Assembly (NCBI GenBank): GCA_964593905.1
Contig: CAZQLE010000107.1
Span: forward strand, 1 to 13,691
Source: CAZQLE01 sp964593905
Lineage (GTDB): Bacteria > Chloroflexota > Anaerolineae > Anaerolineales > Anaerolineaceae
Direction of reading: 5' to 3'
Length of the DNA: 13,691 bases
A program made the translations under genes and the position numbers. This document shows, one piece after another, positions 6,741 to 13,691 of the stretch. Numbering within the stretch: the first letter of the stretch is position 1; each line of letters begins with the position of its first letter. Under the pieces are notes generated by a model that saw only the letters and a list, made by a program, of their open reading frames with translations, made no database searches and was not told the origin of the DNA.

Positions 6741-6746
6741 TATACT
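6741..6746 (+). promoter_or_regulatory. probable -10 of the corA promoter
   Basis: TATACT lies 36 bp before the ATG at 6783. The -35 region (around 6718-6723) matches poorly, so the call is tentative. Confidence 0.4.
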
Positions 6747-6782
6747 TGATCTGAAATTAATCACTGGGGATGGAGTTGCACA

Positions 6783-7757
6783 ATGATTCGCTCATTAGCT
6801 TGTCTGGTCACAAATGAAACCCGGTATGATTTATCAGAAAGCGAACTGATCGAAATGCTGAAGCGACCAGATGATTTAATCTGGGTTGATGTTCAAGCGC
6901 CAACCGCTTCAGAAATCGACTTCCTGGCCCGTACATTCAACTTTCATCCCCTGGCAATCGAAGACTGTTTAACTACAAACTTTCAGGCAGCCAAACTGGA
7001 TGATTATGGCGAACACCTGTTTTTGGTGCTCAATGCAATTGCCTATCAGGCAACGCTGAAGCACCTGGGCACCGTTGAGCTGGATATCTTCCTGGGTCCA
7101 AACTTTGTGGTCACCCTTTACGTTGCTGAGAAAATGACCTGCGTAGACTGGGTTTGGGAACGATTGAAACGGGATGAACGCCTGACCCGCAATGGATCAG
7201 ATTTCCTCTGTCATGCCATTCTTGACCAAATGATTGATGAGTATCTGCCCATTATCGATCAGTTGGATGAAGAATTTGAGATGATCGAAGACATCGTGCT
7301 CGAAAAGCCAGATCCCGTTGTGCTGCAAAAAATGCTCGATTTTAAACATACGGTTACCATTCTCCGCCGGGTGATCATTCCGCAGCGCGAGGTCATCAAT
7401 CGCTTGAGCCGGGATGATTACCCGATGATCGACCGCCAGAGCCGGCTTTATTTCCGCGATATCTACGATCATATTTTGCGTATCCAGGATTTCTCCGAAA
7501 ATATTCGCGATGTCATGTCCAGCGCCATGGATATTTATCTTTCATCCATCTCGGTCCGTCAAAACGATATCATGAAAGCGCTGACCATTGTCTCAACCAT
7601 CTTCCTGCCCCTGTCATTTATTGCCAGCGTTTATGGGATGAATTTTGCCTGGATGCCATTTTTGCTTCATCCAGCCGGTTTCTGGATCATCTTTGCAATA
7701 CTCATAGCGCTTGGTCTTGGAATGTTACTCCTGTTCCGCCATAGAAAATGGTTTTAA
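6783..7757 (+). CDS. corA: CorA-family magnesium/cobalt channel protein
   Basis: The protein has 324 residues, a usual CorA length. The N-terminal cytoplasmic domain carries WVDVQAPTASEIDFLARTF and HPLAIEDC (55-62), a family signature. A long helical stalk (about 140-262) follows, rich in charged residues. Two membrane segments lie at about 264-284 and 298-318, with the signature YGMNF at 284-288 closing the first, and the end is basic (RHRKWF). CorA proteins are inner-membrane pentamers that let Mg2+, Co2+ or Ni2+ in. The loop after GMN reads AWMPFLLHPAG and lacks the acidic residues common in MPEL loops. GGAG lies 7 nt before the ATG. Its TAA overlaps the stop of the convergent HAD-like gene. 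Confidence 0.93.
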   Translation: MIRSLACLVTNETRYDLSESELIEMLKRPDDLIWVDVQAPTASEIDFLARTFNFHPLAIEDCLTTNFQAAKLDDYGEHLFLVLNAIAYQATLKHLGTVELDIFLGPNFVVTLYVAEKMTCVDWVWERLKRDERLTRNGSDFLCHAILDQMIDEYLPIIDQLDEEFEMIEDIVLEKPDPVVLQKMLDFKHTVTILRRVIIPQREVINRLSRDDYPMIDRQSRLYFRDIYDHILRIQDFSENIRDVMSSAMDIYLSSISVRQNDIMKALTIVSTIFLPLSFIASVYGMNFAWMPFLLHPAGFWIIFAILIALGLGMLLLFRHRKWF

Positions 7758-8977
7758 GCCGCCAGGGCTGCCAAAACCGCATCGTTCACATCCGAATAAA
7801 CCACCGCCCCCTGCCTTTGCAAAGCGGCCACTTTGTTGGGGTTTACAGCCACCCCATACATACTGAGCCGCGTCTGAATTCCGCGTTGTTGCAGCCAGCC
7901 GCAAGCCGTCTGAGCAGACCGCAGCCCACCCGGTGAGTCTTCAAACACATGCACATCCATCACTCGCGGAAAACGATCCCAGGTTAAACCATCCAAAAAA
8001 AGCGGGGCATCCATATTCCGTCCACTTTGTTCCTGATAATGCACACCGGCCAATTTTAAAGCCGCCAGCTCAGACCCTCCCCAGGCAGCCCCAATCCCAA
8101 CCAGAGCGTGCGTTCCAGCCGGTTTAACAAAGGCATCAAAACCATCCGGCTGGCGCAGCATTTCGCCCAGATATTGCAAACGGCCGCAGCCGATCAAAGG
8201 CAGTTCAGAAATGCCAATGATCCGGCCGGCAAATTCAGCCTCGGGCGGGTAACCCCATGTTTTCTCAACACATTCTCTGGGCGGCCAGGAGGGCCGGGCG
8301 GTTATTGCTGCAGCGCGAACACGGTCACTGCGCAAGGCATCGGTCAATTCACCCCAGACTGCCGAAGACAGCGCTAATCGATCATAAGTCAACAAATACG
8401 AATCGGCTGCAAAATCGGCCTTTTCGCCATAGACGTTGTAAAACTCGCGATCCCCCAACACCAGGTTCTGAAAATGGCGAATCGGTTTGCAGGTGAGAAT
8501 TTCTCTGGTTCGCCCCAGCAAGTCAAACAACAATGCGTGCTGTTTAAGCTCCACCAGAATAGCATCACCCGCCGGTTGAAGCGCCATTTCCAGAATGGAT
8601 TGTGAAGGAATTTGCCGCTTCCAGTAATAAGGGCCAAGTTTCTGAATCTCTTTAACCATATCAAAGGCGGCGGGCAGCCTTAATTGTCGCTCTCGCACCC
8701 ATGCACACGCCGCTTCAAGACCCTCCGGCAATGTTTCTGCGGGTTGAGATTGCAAAAGGCAATCAAAGGTTATCGCCAGGCCAATCGACAACATATCCCA
8801 GTCATTGGTAACCGCAAATGATTCGAAAGTTTCGCCCGCAGTTTCATCAGGAGCTTGATCTTCGATCCCCATTTTTTGATAAAAGTGGCGAAAGGTCTCT
8901 ATCAGCGCAGTGTCATAGCCCCCCGGAATCAACAGCACGCCATCCAGATCAAACAGAAAAATCTTTTTTGCCTTCAT
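7754..8977 (-). CDS. large HAD-superfamily hydrolase-like protein
   Basis: This 407-residue protein has HAD phosphatase hallmarks at unusually wide spacing: motif I FLFDLDGVL with D10 and D12, a motif II-like ITARPS (225-230), a motif III lysine that could be K285 or K308, and motif IV VFEDSPGG with E346 and D347. About 210 residues separate motifs I and II, much more than in usual C1-cap HADs, and form a largely helical insertion with no fold that I recognise. The conserved aspartates suggest catalytic activity; the substrate is unknown. There is no signal peptide. GAGGT lies 4-5 nt before the ATG. The gene stands alone, divergent from degV and convergent with corA, with overlapping stop codons. 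Confidence 0.75.
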   Translation of the reverse strand: MKAKKIFLFDLDGVLLIPGGYDTALIETFRHFYQKMGIEDQAPDETAGETFESFAVTNDWDMLSIGLAITFDCLLQSQPAETLPEGLEAACAWVRERQLRLPAAFDMVKEIQKLGPYYWKRQIPSQSILEMALQPAGDAILVELKQHALLFDLLGRTREILTCKPIRHFQNLVLGDREFYNVYGEKADFAADSYLLTYDRLALSSAVWGELTDALRSDRVRAAAITARPSWPPRECVEKTWGYPPEAEFAGRIIGISELPLIGCGRLQYLGEMLRQPDGFDAFVKPAGTHALVGIGAAWGGSELAALKLAGVHYQEQSGRNMDAPLFLDGLTWDRFPRVMDVHVFEDSPGGLRSAQTACGWLQQRGIQTRLSMYGVAVNPNKVAALQRQGAVVYSDVNDAVLAALAA

Positions 8978-9081
8978 GCAGACCTCATATTAAAACCGGT
9001 ATTCGTTAAGCGCTCAATGAAATGCAAAATGAAATGAAAACCTGGCTGCGGCTTCGCCTGAAAGCATCAAGCACACAGCGG

Positions 9082-9090
9082 TGCTATAAT
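9082..9090 (+). promoter_or_regulatory. extended -10 promoter element of the degV-family gene
   Basis: TGCTATAAT, identical to the elements ahead of sufC and the SprT-like gene. The -35 region is poor. A small GCAC/GTGC stem (9071-9084) overlaps it. The leader before the ATG at 9200 would be about 100 nt. Confidence 0.6.
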
Positions 9091-9199
9091 ACCCCATTAT
9101 TTGCCCAAAATGTGACGACATATACAATCCGAATTAAAGTCGAATTTTTACTTTTTTAGAGACGGTTGAATCGATTATCGTTTTAAAGAAAGGCATTTC

Positions 9200-10039
9200 A
9201 TGATCCAAATTCTTACAGATAGCTGCTCCGATTTACCCCCTGCGGTAATTGCCAGGCATCATATCGGCGTTGTGCCACTTAATGTGCTTGTCGGTGAGCA
9301 GACTTATAAAGACAATGTCACCATCACACCCCCAGAATTATTTCGCCTGGTTGAAAGCACCAAAAAGCTGCCCAAAACCGCTGCGCCATCCATCGCAGAA
9401 ATTCATCAGCTCTTCGAAGCCTATCCGGGAGAGATTATCTTCATCAGCATCGGATCGCGAATTTCAGCCACCCACCAGAGCGCGCTTCTTGCCGCAGAAA
9501 TGTTGCCCGACCGACAGATCACGGTGATCGACTCTGATAACCTTTCAACCGGCATCGGGCAATTGGTTATGCTGGCAGTGGATATGCGCAACGCAGGAAA
9601 ATCTTATGAAGAAATCGTGCAAAGCGTATCGACAGCCCGATCCAGGATCAGAACCTCTTTTATCATCGACACGTTAAATTATCTTCACATGGGAGGGCGC
9701 TGCTCAACCATCGAAAATGTGGTCGGCAGCCTGCTTAAGATACGCCCGGTGATTGAGGTAAAACGGGATGGAACCCTGGGGGTCAAAGATAAGGTGCGCG
9801 GGTCAAGAATAAAAAGTATTCAATCCATGCTGGCCGATTTCGAGCGCCATATCCCCCATCTGGATTGTCACCGGGTTTTCATCACCCACACCGGCTGCCC
9901 TGCCGATGCAGAATATCTCGCCCACGAAATCCGAAAAATGGCGGATATTGACGAAATTATCGAAACAATTGCCGGCGCCACCGTTTCAAGTCATTGCGGG
10001 CCCAACACACTTGGCCTGGTTTTTATGACACAGGAATAA
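9200..10039 (+). CDS. DegV-family fatty-acid-binding protein
   Basis: A 279-residue DegV (EDD-fold) protein, the normal length. The start MIQILTDSCSDLPP is the family N-terminal block. Further signatures are the TAAPS segment (60-64) that contributes to the lipid head-group site, ISIGSRISATHQSA (82-95), VIDSDNLSTGIGQLV (109-123), LNYLHMGGRCS (159-169), and the C-terminal HCGPNTLGLVF. DegV/FakB proteins bind a fatty acid and, in many Firmicutes, present it to the kinase FakA. No fakA is visible here, so the partner is unknown. GAAAGG lies upstream of the ATG. It is transcribed rightward alone and ends at the strong terminator 10088-10125. Confidence 0.92.
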   Translation: MIQILTDSCSDLPPAVIARHHIGVVPLNVLVGEQTYKDNVTITPPELFRLVESTKKLPKTAAPSIAEIHQLFEAYPGEIIFISIGSRISATHQSALLAAEMLPDRQITVIDSDNLSTGIGQLVMLAVDMRNAGKSYEEIVQSVSTARSRIRTSFIIDTLNYLHMGGRCSTIENVVGSLLKIRPVIEVKRDGTLGVKDKVRGSRIKSIQSMLADFERHIPHLDCHRVFITHTGCPADAEYLAHEIRKMADIDEIIETIAGATVSSHCGPNTLGLVFMTQE

Positions 10040-10087
10040 AGGATTGCTGTTTATCTCTGATCAAAAAACCGTTCAGCCTGCAATACT

Positions 10088-10125
10088 AAAAACAGGTTTC
10101 GACTTTTGGGTCGAAACCTGTTTTT
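10088..10125. terminator. strong bidirectional intrinsic terminator
   Basis: A perfect 16-bp stem (10088-10103 with 10110-10125), loop TTTTGG. It begins with five A and ends with five T, so it has a U tract in both directions. It serves the degV-family gene on the plus strand and the SPT-like gene on the minus strand. Confidence 0.93.
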
Positions 10126-10141
10126 GTTGTCCACTGAACAA

Positions 10142-11335
10142 TCAGGCCGCCAGCTTCTGAAGCAGGCCCAGTTCTTTTCCAACTTTTTCAAAAATACTCA
10201 ACACATGGTCGAGTTGACTATCGGTATGGGTTGCCATATAGCTGGTTCGCAACAGTTGGCGTCCCTGGGGCGTTGCCGGAGAAATAACAGGGTTAACGAA
10301 TACCCCCTCCTCAAAAAGCCGTTTCCAGGCAGTAAAGGTCAGCATATCATCGCCAATAATGAGTGGAATGATGGGCGTGACCGAGTTCCCTGTATCGAAC
10401 CCAATTTCACGAAAACCGCGCCGCATTTTCTCGGCATTCTTGTTAACTTGAACCACCCGTTCCGGTTCCTCGCGCATTACCTGCAAGGCCGCCAGAGCCG
10501 CGGCGGTATTGGCCGGTGGGATGCTGGCCGAAAAGATCAAAGCCCGCGCATGGTGCTTAATATAATCAATCACATCTGCATTGCCAGCCACAAAACCGCC
10601 CAGTGAAGCAAAAGACTTGCTGAACGTAGACATGATCAGATCGACATCTTCGGTCATGTTAAAGTGGGCTGCCGTTCCCCGGCCACCGCCTAACACGCCC
10701 ATGCCGTGCGCGTCATCCACCATCAAACGCCCCCCATATTTCTTAACCACCGGCACCAGGTTCGGTAAATCTGCCAGATCGCCTTCCATGCTAAACAGGC
10801 CATCGACAATCACCAGCTTACCGGCATCTTCGGGCAACGATTGCATCACCCGCTCAAAATGTTCCACATCGTTGTGGCGATAACGGTCAATCTTGCCATT
10901 GCTCAACTTCACGCCATCATACAGGCTGGCGTGGTCATCTTTATCCAGAATGGCATAATCGCCGCGACACACCAGAGCGCTGACTGTGCCCAGGTTGGTT
11001 TGCATTCCGGTTGAAAAAACCAGCGCCGCATCCTTGCCCACCCATTCAGCCAGTTCGCGTTCCAACTGCTCGTGCATTTCCAGCGTGCCGTTTAAGAAAC
11101 GCGAACCGGTGCAGCTGGTGCCAAACTTGCGTATGGCCTCCATGGCTGCTTCTCGAACTTTTGGATGGGTGGTTAACCCCAGGTAGTTGTTTGAGCCGCA
11201 CATAATCAAACGATGACCCTGATAGGTCACTTCTGTGCCCTCATTGTCGGTCAGTGGAATAAAGTAAGGGTAGAAACCACCCTTAATCGCTTCCTTGACC
11301 TCAGTATAGTTAAAACATCTGTCAAAAATATCCAT
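10142..11335 (-). CDS. PLP-dependent alpha-oxoamine synthase, serine palmitoyltransferase-like
   Basis: Alpha-oxoamine synthases decarboxylatively join an amino acid to an acyl-CoA. The 397 residues show GSNNYLGL (47-54), CTGSRFLNGTLEMHEQLE (75-92), HAS with the PLP-stacking H135, IVDGLFSMEGDLADLP (176-191), D208 and H210 in VDDAHGMGV, and the Schiff-base lysine K240 in STFSKSFASLGG. Details such as FYPYF (21-25), YRHNDVEHFE (152-161), EGVFVNPVISPA (343-354) and YMATHT (366-371) resemble Bacteroides serine palmitoyltransferase as I remember it, more than BioF. BioF or Kbl (glycine C-acetyltransferase) remain possible; no bio or tdh genes are near. The start ATG (MDIF) follows GAGGGAG. It is last in the leftward cluster after folE. 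Confidence 0.85.
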   Translation of the reverse strand: MDIFDRCFNYTEVKEAIKGGFYPYFIPLTDNEGTEVTYQGHRLIMCGSNNYLGLTTHPKVREAAMEAIRKFGTSCTGSRFLNGTLEMHEQLERELAEWVGKDAALVFSTGMQTNLGTVSALVCRGDYAILDKDDHASLYDGVKLSNGKIDRYRHNDVEHFERVMQSLPEDAGKLVIVDGLFSMEGDLADLPNLVPVVKKYGGRLMVDDAHGMGVLGGGRGTAAHFNMTEDVDLIMSTFSKSFASLGGFVAGNADVIDYIKHHARALIFSASIPPANTAAALAALQVMREEPERVVQVNKNAEKMRRGFREIGFDTGNSVTPIIPLIIGDDMLTFTAWKRLFEEGVFVNPVISPATPQGRQLLRTSYMATHTDSQLDHVLSIFEKVGKELGLLQKLAA

Positions 11336-11433
11336 GGCTCCCTCAAAATGAAAAAGGAAATAAATGGACGAATCTCCCTGAAGAAATAAGTGCCCCAGGG
11401 AATGATAAACAGCCCCACGATAGATGGATATAA

Positions 11434-11474
11434 ATCTCACAGCCTGTCAGAGTTGACTGGACAGGCTGGGAGAT
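11434..11474. repeat. imperfect inverted repeat (hairpin) between folE and the SPT-like gene
   Basis: ATCTC plus CAGCCTGTC (11434-11438, 11440-11448) pair with GACAGGCTG plus GAGAT (11460-11468, 11470-11474), with one A-G mismatch at 11439/11469 and an 11-nt loop. On the minus strand it is followed by TTTATA rather than a U run, so it is a weak terminator at best. It could be a 5' stabilising hairpin or an attenuator. Confidence 0.5.
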
Positions 11475-11488
11475 CGCATAATTTTCTA

Positions 11489-11519
11489 ATTATACATGGT
11501 TTTGGGATCAGAAATGCAA
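11489..11519 (-). promoter_or_regulatory. possible promoter for the SPT-like gene
   Basis: The minus strand has TATAAT (11489-11494) and TTGCAT (11514-11519) with a long 19-bp spacer, overlapping the end of folE. A start near 11482 would put the hairpin 11434-11474 at the 5' end of the message. Confidence 0.35.
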
Positions 11520-12143
11520 CGGCTCTGAGCTTCTGGAGACATGATCCAAAAATTCATTTCGTGTGCCCATGTTATTGCGAAAAGCGCCCAACATGGCAGA
11601 AGTCGTCATGCGCGAATCGTGCTTCTTTACCCCGCGCATCATTGAACACAGATGCAGCGCCTCGATCACCACCGCAACGCCCATGGGGTGCAGCAGTTCC
11701 TGCAAAAACTCCGCCACCTGGCGCGTCATGCGCTCCTGAACTTGCAGCCGGCGGGCAAACATATCCACCACGCGCGGAATTTTTGAAAGACCAATCACCC
11801 GGCCTTTGGGGATATAAGCCACATGCGCACGACCGATAAAAGGCAGCATATGATGCTCGCACAAACTGTAAAACTCGATATCGCGTACGACAACCATTTC
11901 ATCATAAGCCACATCAAACAAGGCATCATTCACCAGCTTAATCGGGTCCACCCGATACCCTGCCAACAATTCATCGTATGCCTTGGCTACCCGTTCGGGT
12001 GTACGCAAAAGGCCCTCGCGGTCCGGGTTTTCACCAACCGAGAGGAGAATGTTACGAACTGAATCTTCAATTGAAGCATGATCCATTTCTGTCTCAAGAA
12101 AAAGATCTGCTGCGTCATAAATATTTTTTTTATCAGGGTTCAT
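11508..12143 (-). CDS. folE: GTP cyclohydrolase I (FolE)
   Basis: FolE converts GTP to 7,8-dihydroneopterin triphosphate, the first step toward tetrahydrofolate and related pterins. In this 211-residue protein the zinc ligands are visible: C95 and H98 in SLCEHH, and C166 in ALHLCSMMRG; their spacing (3 and 71 residues) equals that of C110, H113 and C181 in E. coli. Other landmarks are EDSVRNILLSVGENPDREGLLRTPERVAKAY (26-56), GRAHVAYIPKGRVIGLSKIPRVVDMFARRLQVQERMT (104-140), and KKHDSRMTTSAMLGAF near the end. The ATG at 12143 has AAAGGTGA 4 nt upstream; a GTG 3 codons earlier overlaps this site and is less likely. It lies 41 nt downstream of the polyprenyl synthase gene, probably in the same transcript. 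Confidence 0.97.
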   Translation of the reverse strand: MNPDKKNIYDAADLFLETEMDHASIEDSVRNILLSVGENPDREGLLRTPERVAKAYDELLAGYRVDPIKLVNDALFDVAYDEMVVVRDIEFYSLCEHHMLPFIGRAHVAYIPKGRVIGLSKIPRVVDMFARRLQVQERMTRQVAEFLQELLHPMGVAVVIEALHLCSMMRGVKKHDSRMTTSAMLGAFRNNMGTRNEFLDHVSRSSEPLHF

Positions 12144-12184
12144 TACGGTCACCTTTCTAATGTAACGGAATCAATTTCGTCCGT

Positions 12185-13195
12185 TTATTGTTTGCGCTGA
12201 AGGAGCATTTCGGTCAATTCTCTCAAGGCTACAGAAAAGTCATTGGGCAATGTCTGGTCCAGCGCGCCTAAAGCCTCCTGCGTCCATTGGTTGGCTGCCT
12301 GTATCGTAAATTCTCTGGCACCTTCCGCTTCCAATAAATTCACAATTTCGGGCAGTTCATCCGGCAAAATCGCACCCTTCGCCCACCGCTGTGCAAACTT
12401 CCCGGCCTGCGAAAGGCCATAAACCACCGGCAAACTCTTCTTCCCTGAAACCAGATCGCTTTCATTCGATTTTCCGGTCAGCGCAGAATCTCCCCAGATG
12501 CCCAGCCAGTCATCCCAGGCCTGAAAAGCCAATCCCAGCGCATTTCCATAGCTGCGCATCGCCGCACGAGCCTGCTGATCTGCCTGTGCAGCAATCGCAC
12601 CAAGCTCTGTAGCGCAGGCAAGCAGCGCAGCGGTTTTTCCGCCCACCATTTTCCAGTATTCCTCCAGGGTGATCGTCTGACGATCTTCAAAAGAAATGTC
12701 TTGATACTGCCCCTGGGTTAGCCGAATGCAGGCGGTTTGCAGCAATCGAAGCCCTTCCAACGCACCTGCCGGCGAAACACTGTCTTCCAATCGGGTCATG
12801 GCCTGAAAGGCAAGCGTAAACATTAAATCGCCGGCATTAATCGCCTGAGGAACACCCCACTTCTTCCAAACCGTTAACCGTCCATGTCGAAGATCGCTAT
12901 TATCTTCAATATCATCATGGATTAATGAGAAATTATGCATCAGCTCCACCGCAGCCGCGGCTGGCAAGGCCGCATCTGGGCTGCCGCCCAGGGCGCCACA
13001 GGTTAACATCACCAGCAAAGGCCGAATCTTCTTTCCCTGCGCCTCCGGGCCAGATTTCTCACCTTCCCAACCCAGATGATACGCCAGCATCGACCGCAAT
13101 TCAGATACCCCGGGTGCAGCACACGCATCCACCACTCGGCGCATTTCGCGATCCAGCGACTGCCGCAAAATTGGCGTGTAAAGTTTTAACGACAT
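12185..13195 (-). CDS. polyprenyl diphosphate synthase, probably short-chain (FPP/GGPP type)
   Basis: This trans-prenyltransferase condenses isopentenyl diphosphate with allylic diphosphates. The 336 residues hold GKKIRPLL (54-61), the first aspartate-rich motif DDIED (94-98), LRHGRLTVWKKWGVPQAINAGDLMF (102-126), GQYQDISFE (162-170), VGGKTAALLACATELGA (184-200) and the second motif FQAWDDWLGIWGD (224-236). The second motif reads DDWLG rather than DDxxD, a variant that I recall from other bacterial family members. F89, five residues before the first motif, is the position where an aromatic side chain limits chain length, which favours C15-C20 products. AAGGAG overlaps the stop of the upstream fni gene and sits 8-9 nt before the ATG; the gap is 12 nt, so the pair is coupled. 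Confidence 0.94.
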   Translation of the reverse strand: MSLKLYTPILRQSLDREMRRVVDACAAPGVSELRSMLAYHLGWEGEKSGPEAQGKKIRPLLVMLTCGALGGSPDAALPAAAAVELMHNFSLIHDDIEDNSDLRHGRLTVWKKWGVPQAINAGDLMFTLAFQAMTRLEDSVSPAGALEGLRLLQTACIRLTQGQYQDISFEDRQTITLEEYWKMVGGKTAALLACATELGAIAAQADQQARAAMRSYGNALGLAFQAWDDWLGIWGDSALTGKSNESDLVSGKKSLPVVYGLSQAGKFAQRWAKGAILPDELPEIVNLLEAEGAREFTIQAANQWTQEALGALDQTLPNDFSVALRELTEMLLQRKQ

Positions 13196-13207
13196 GGGCA
13201 GCGCTCC

Positions 13208-13691
13208 TTAACTTTCAATCAACTGAACTTTGGACAATTCTGTCAGGTTTTTACAACCAGAAGCGAACATGGCAATCTGCATTTCGCGGCGAATTGCATC
13301 CAGCGTGGCGAAGGTTTCTTCAACCCCGATTACCGCAGATTTTAAAACCGTCCCGGCCACCCCACCCAGCGCGGCTCCCAGTGCAACTGCTTTGGCAATA
13401 TCCACCCCGCCACGCAACCCCCCCGAGGCTATGACCGGAATATCCGGGGCCGCCAGCCGCACCTGTCGCAGCGATTCACGTGTCGGAATGCCCCAGTCGC
13501 GGAATGCCGCCGCCACACTCACCTGATGCGGGTCTTGAATACGGTGCATTTCAACTTGAGACCATGATGTTCCCCCGGCACCGGCCACATCAATTCCGGC
13601 CACCCCGGCTTCAGCCAACAGATGGGCCGTCGCACCTGATATTCCCCAGCCAACTTCCTTAATTAATACCGGAACATCCAAAGCCCGGCAG
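13208..13691 (-). CDS. fni: type 2 isopentenyl-diphosphate delta-isomerase (C-terminal part, cut by window edge)
   Basis: IDI-2 is an FMN- and NAD(P)H-dependent enzyme that interconverts isopentenyl and dimethylallyl diphosphate. About 161 C-terminal residues are visible, starting within CRALDVPVLIKEVGWGIS; the N-terminus lies beyond the right edge. Family blocks are VPVLIKEVGWGIS, GVAGIDVAGAGGTSW (FMN-contacting glycines), PVIASGGLRGGVDIAKAVALGA (phosphate-binding region), and the helical tail ending MFASGCKNLTELSK. Lactate-type FMN oxidoreductases share the fold, but the GAGGTSW and SGGLRGG details point to Fni. The stop TAA abuts the GGAG of the polyprenyl synthase gene, so the isomerase product is made next to the enzyme that uses it. 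Confidence 0.95.
   Translation of the reverse strand, partial: CRALDVPVLIKEVGWGISGATAHLLAEAGVAGIDVAGAGGTSWSQVEMHRIQDPHQVSVAAAFRDWGIPTRESLRQVRLAAPDIPVIASGGLRGGVDIAKAVALGAALGGVAGTVLKSAVIGVEETFATLDAIRREMQIAMFASGCKNLTELSKVQLIES

Noticed and set aside
8989..9017. Possible minus-strand promoter TTGAGC-N17-TTTAAT for the HAD-like gene
   Set aside because: The start it predicts (about 8982) would fall within the Shine-Dalgarno region of the gene, so it would remove the ribosome binding site.
9014..9042. Short repeated AATGAAATG/AAATGCAAAATG words upstream of the degV-family gene
   Set aside because: Simple A/T/G-rich words without regular spacing or symmetry; probably chance.
12400..12430. DDWLG in place of DDxxD in the second aspartate-rich motif of the prenyl synthase as a sign of inactivation
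   Set aside because: The remaining motif (DDWLGIWGD) is intact and this variant is, to my knowledge, common in bacterial polyprenyl synthases; all other catalytic blocks are present.

Overview
The window (about 13.7 kb, GC close to 50 %) reads as an ordinary, densely packed bacterial chromosome segment. I see no transposase, phage gene, CRISPR array, tRNA or rRNA. The gene content (Suf Fe-S assembly, an ADP-forming acyl-CoA synthetase, type 2 IPP isomerase, a serine-palmitoyltransferase-like enzyme, good Shine-Dalgarno sites, sigma70-like promoters with an extended -10) fits a fermentative anaerobe. My best guess is an Anaerolineae-type Chloroflexota. That assignment is inference from memory of related gene neighbourhoods, not from a marker gene.

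Left part (1-6205): the leftward operon sufC-sufB makes the Fe-S scaffold; sufB runs off the left edge. It has a near-consensus promoter preceded by a perfect AT-only palindrome that resembles a PerR/Fur-family box. Divergently transcribed is a two-gene unit: a SprT-like zinc metallopeptidase and a fused-domain ADP-forming acetate/acyl-CoA synthetase, closed by a hairpin terminator. Then comes an overlapping pair: a SufR-type Fe-S sensing repressor with the three-cysteine spacing of actinobacterial SufR, and a SufT-like MIP18/DUF59 protein. So structural suf genes, a probable Fe-S regulator and a maturation factor lie within 6 kb.

Middle part (6202-10125): three gene pairs meet tail to tail. 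sufT-like overlaps the stop of a leftward SCP2-domain gene; a rightward CorA-type transporter overlaps the stop of a leftward 407-residue HAD-like protein; and a rightward DegV-family lipid-binding protein is separated from the next leftward gene by a perfect 16-bp bidirectional terminator. The 248-bp gap between the SCP2 and corA genes holds several mutually exclusive hairpins.

Right part (10142-13691): a leftward cluster reads, in transcription order, fni (type 2 isopentenyl-diphosphate isomerase, cut by the right edge), a short-chain polyprenyl diphosphate synthase, folE (GTP cyclohydrolase I), and an alpha-oxoamine synthase most like bacterial serine palmitoyltransferases. The first two supply prenyl diphosphates for membrane lipids or quinones. 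The last may join an amino acid and an acyl-CoA.

I found no convincing wholly new system. The best leads are the regulatory DNA around the two suf loci, the SPT-like enzyme in an isoprenoid cluster, the structured 6535-6735 region, and the poorly characterised HAD-like and SprT-like proteins.
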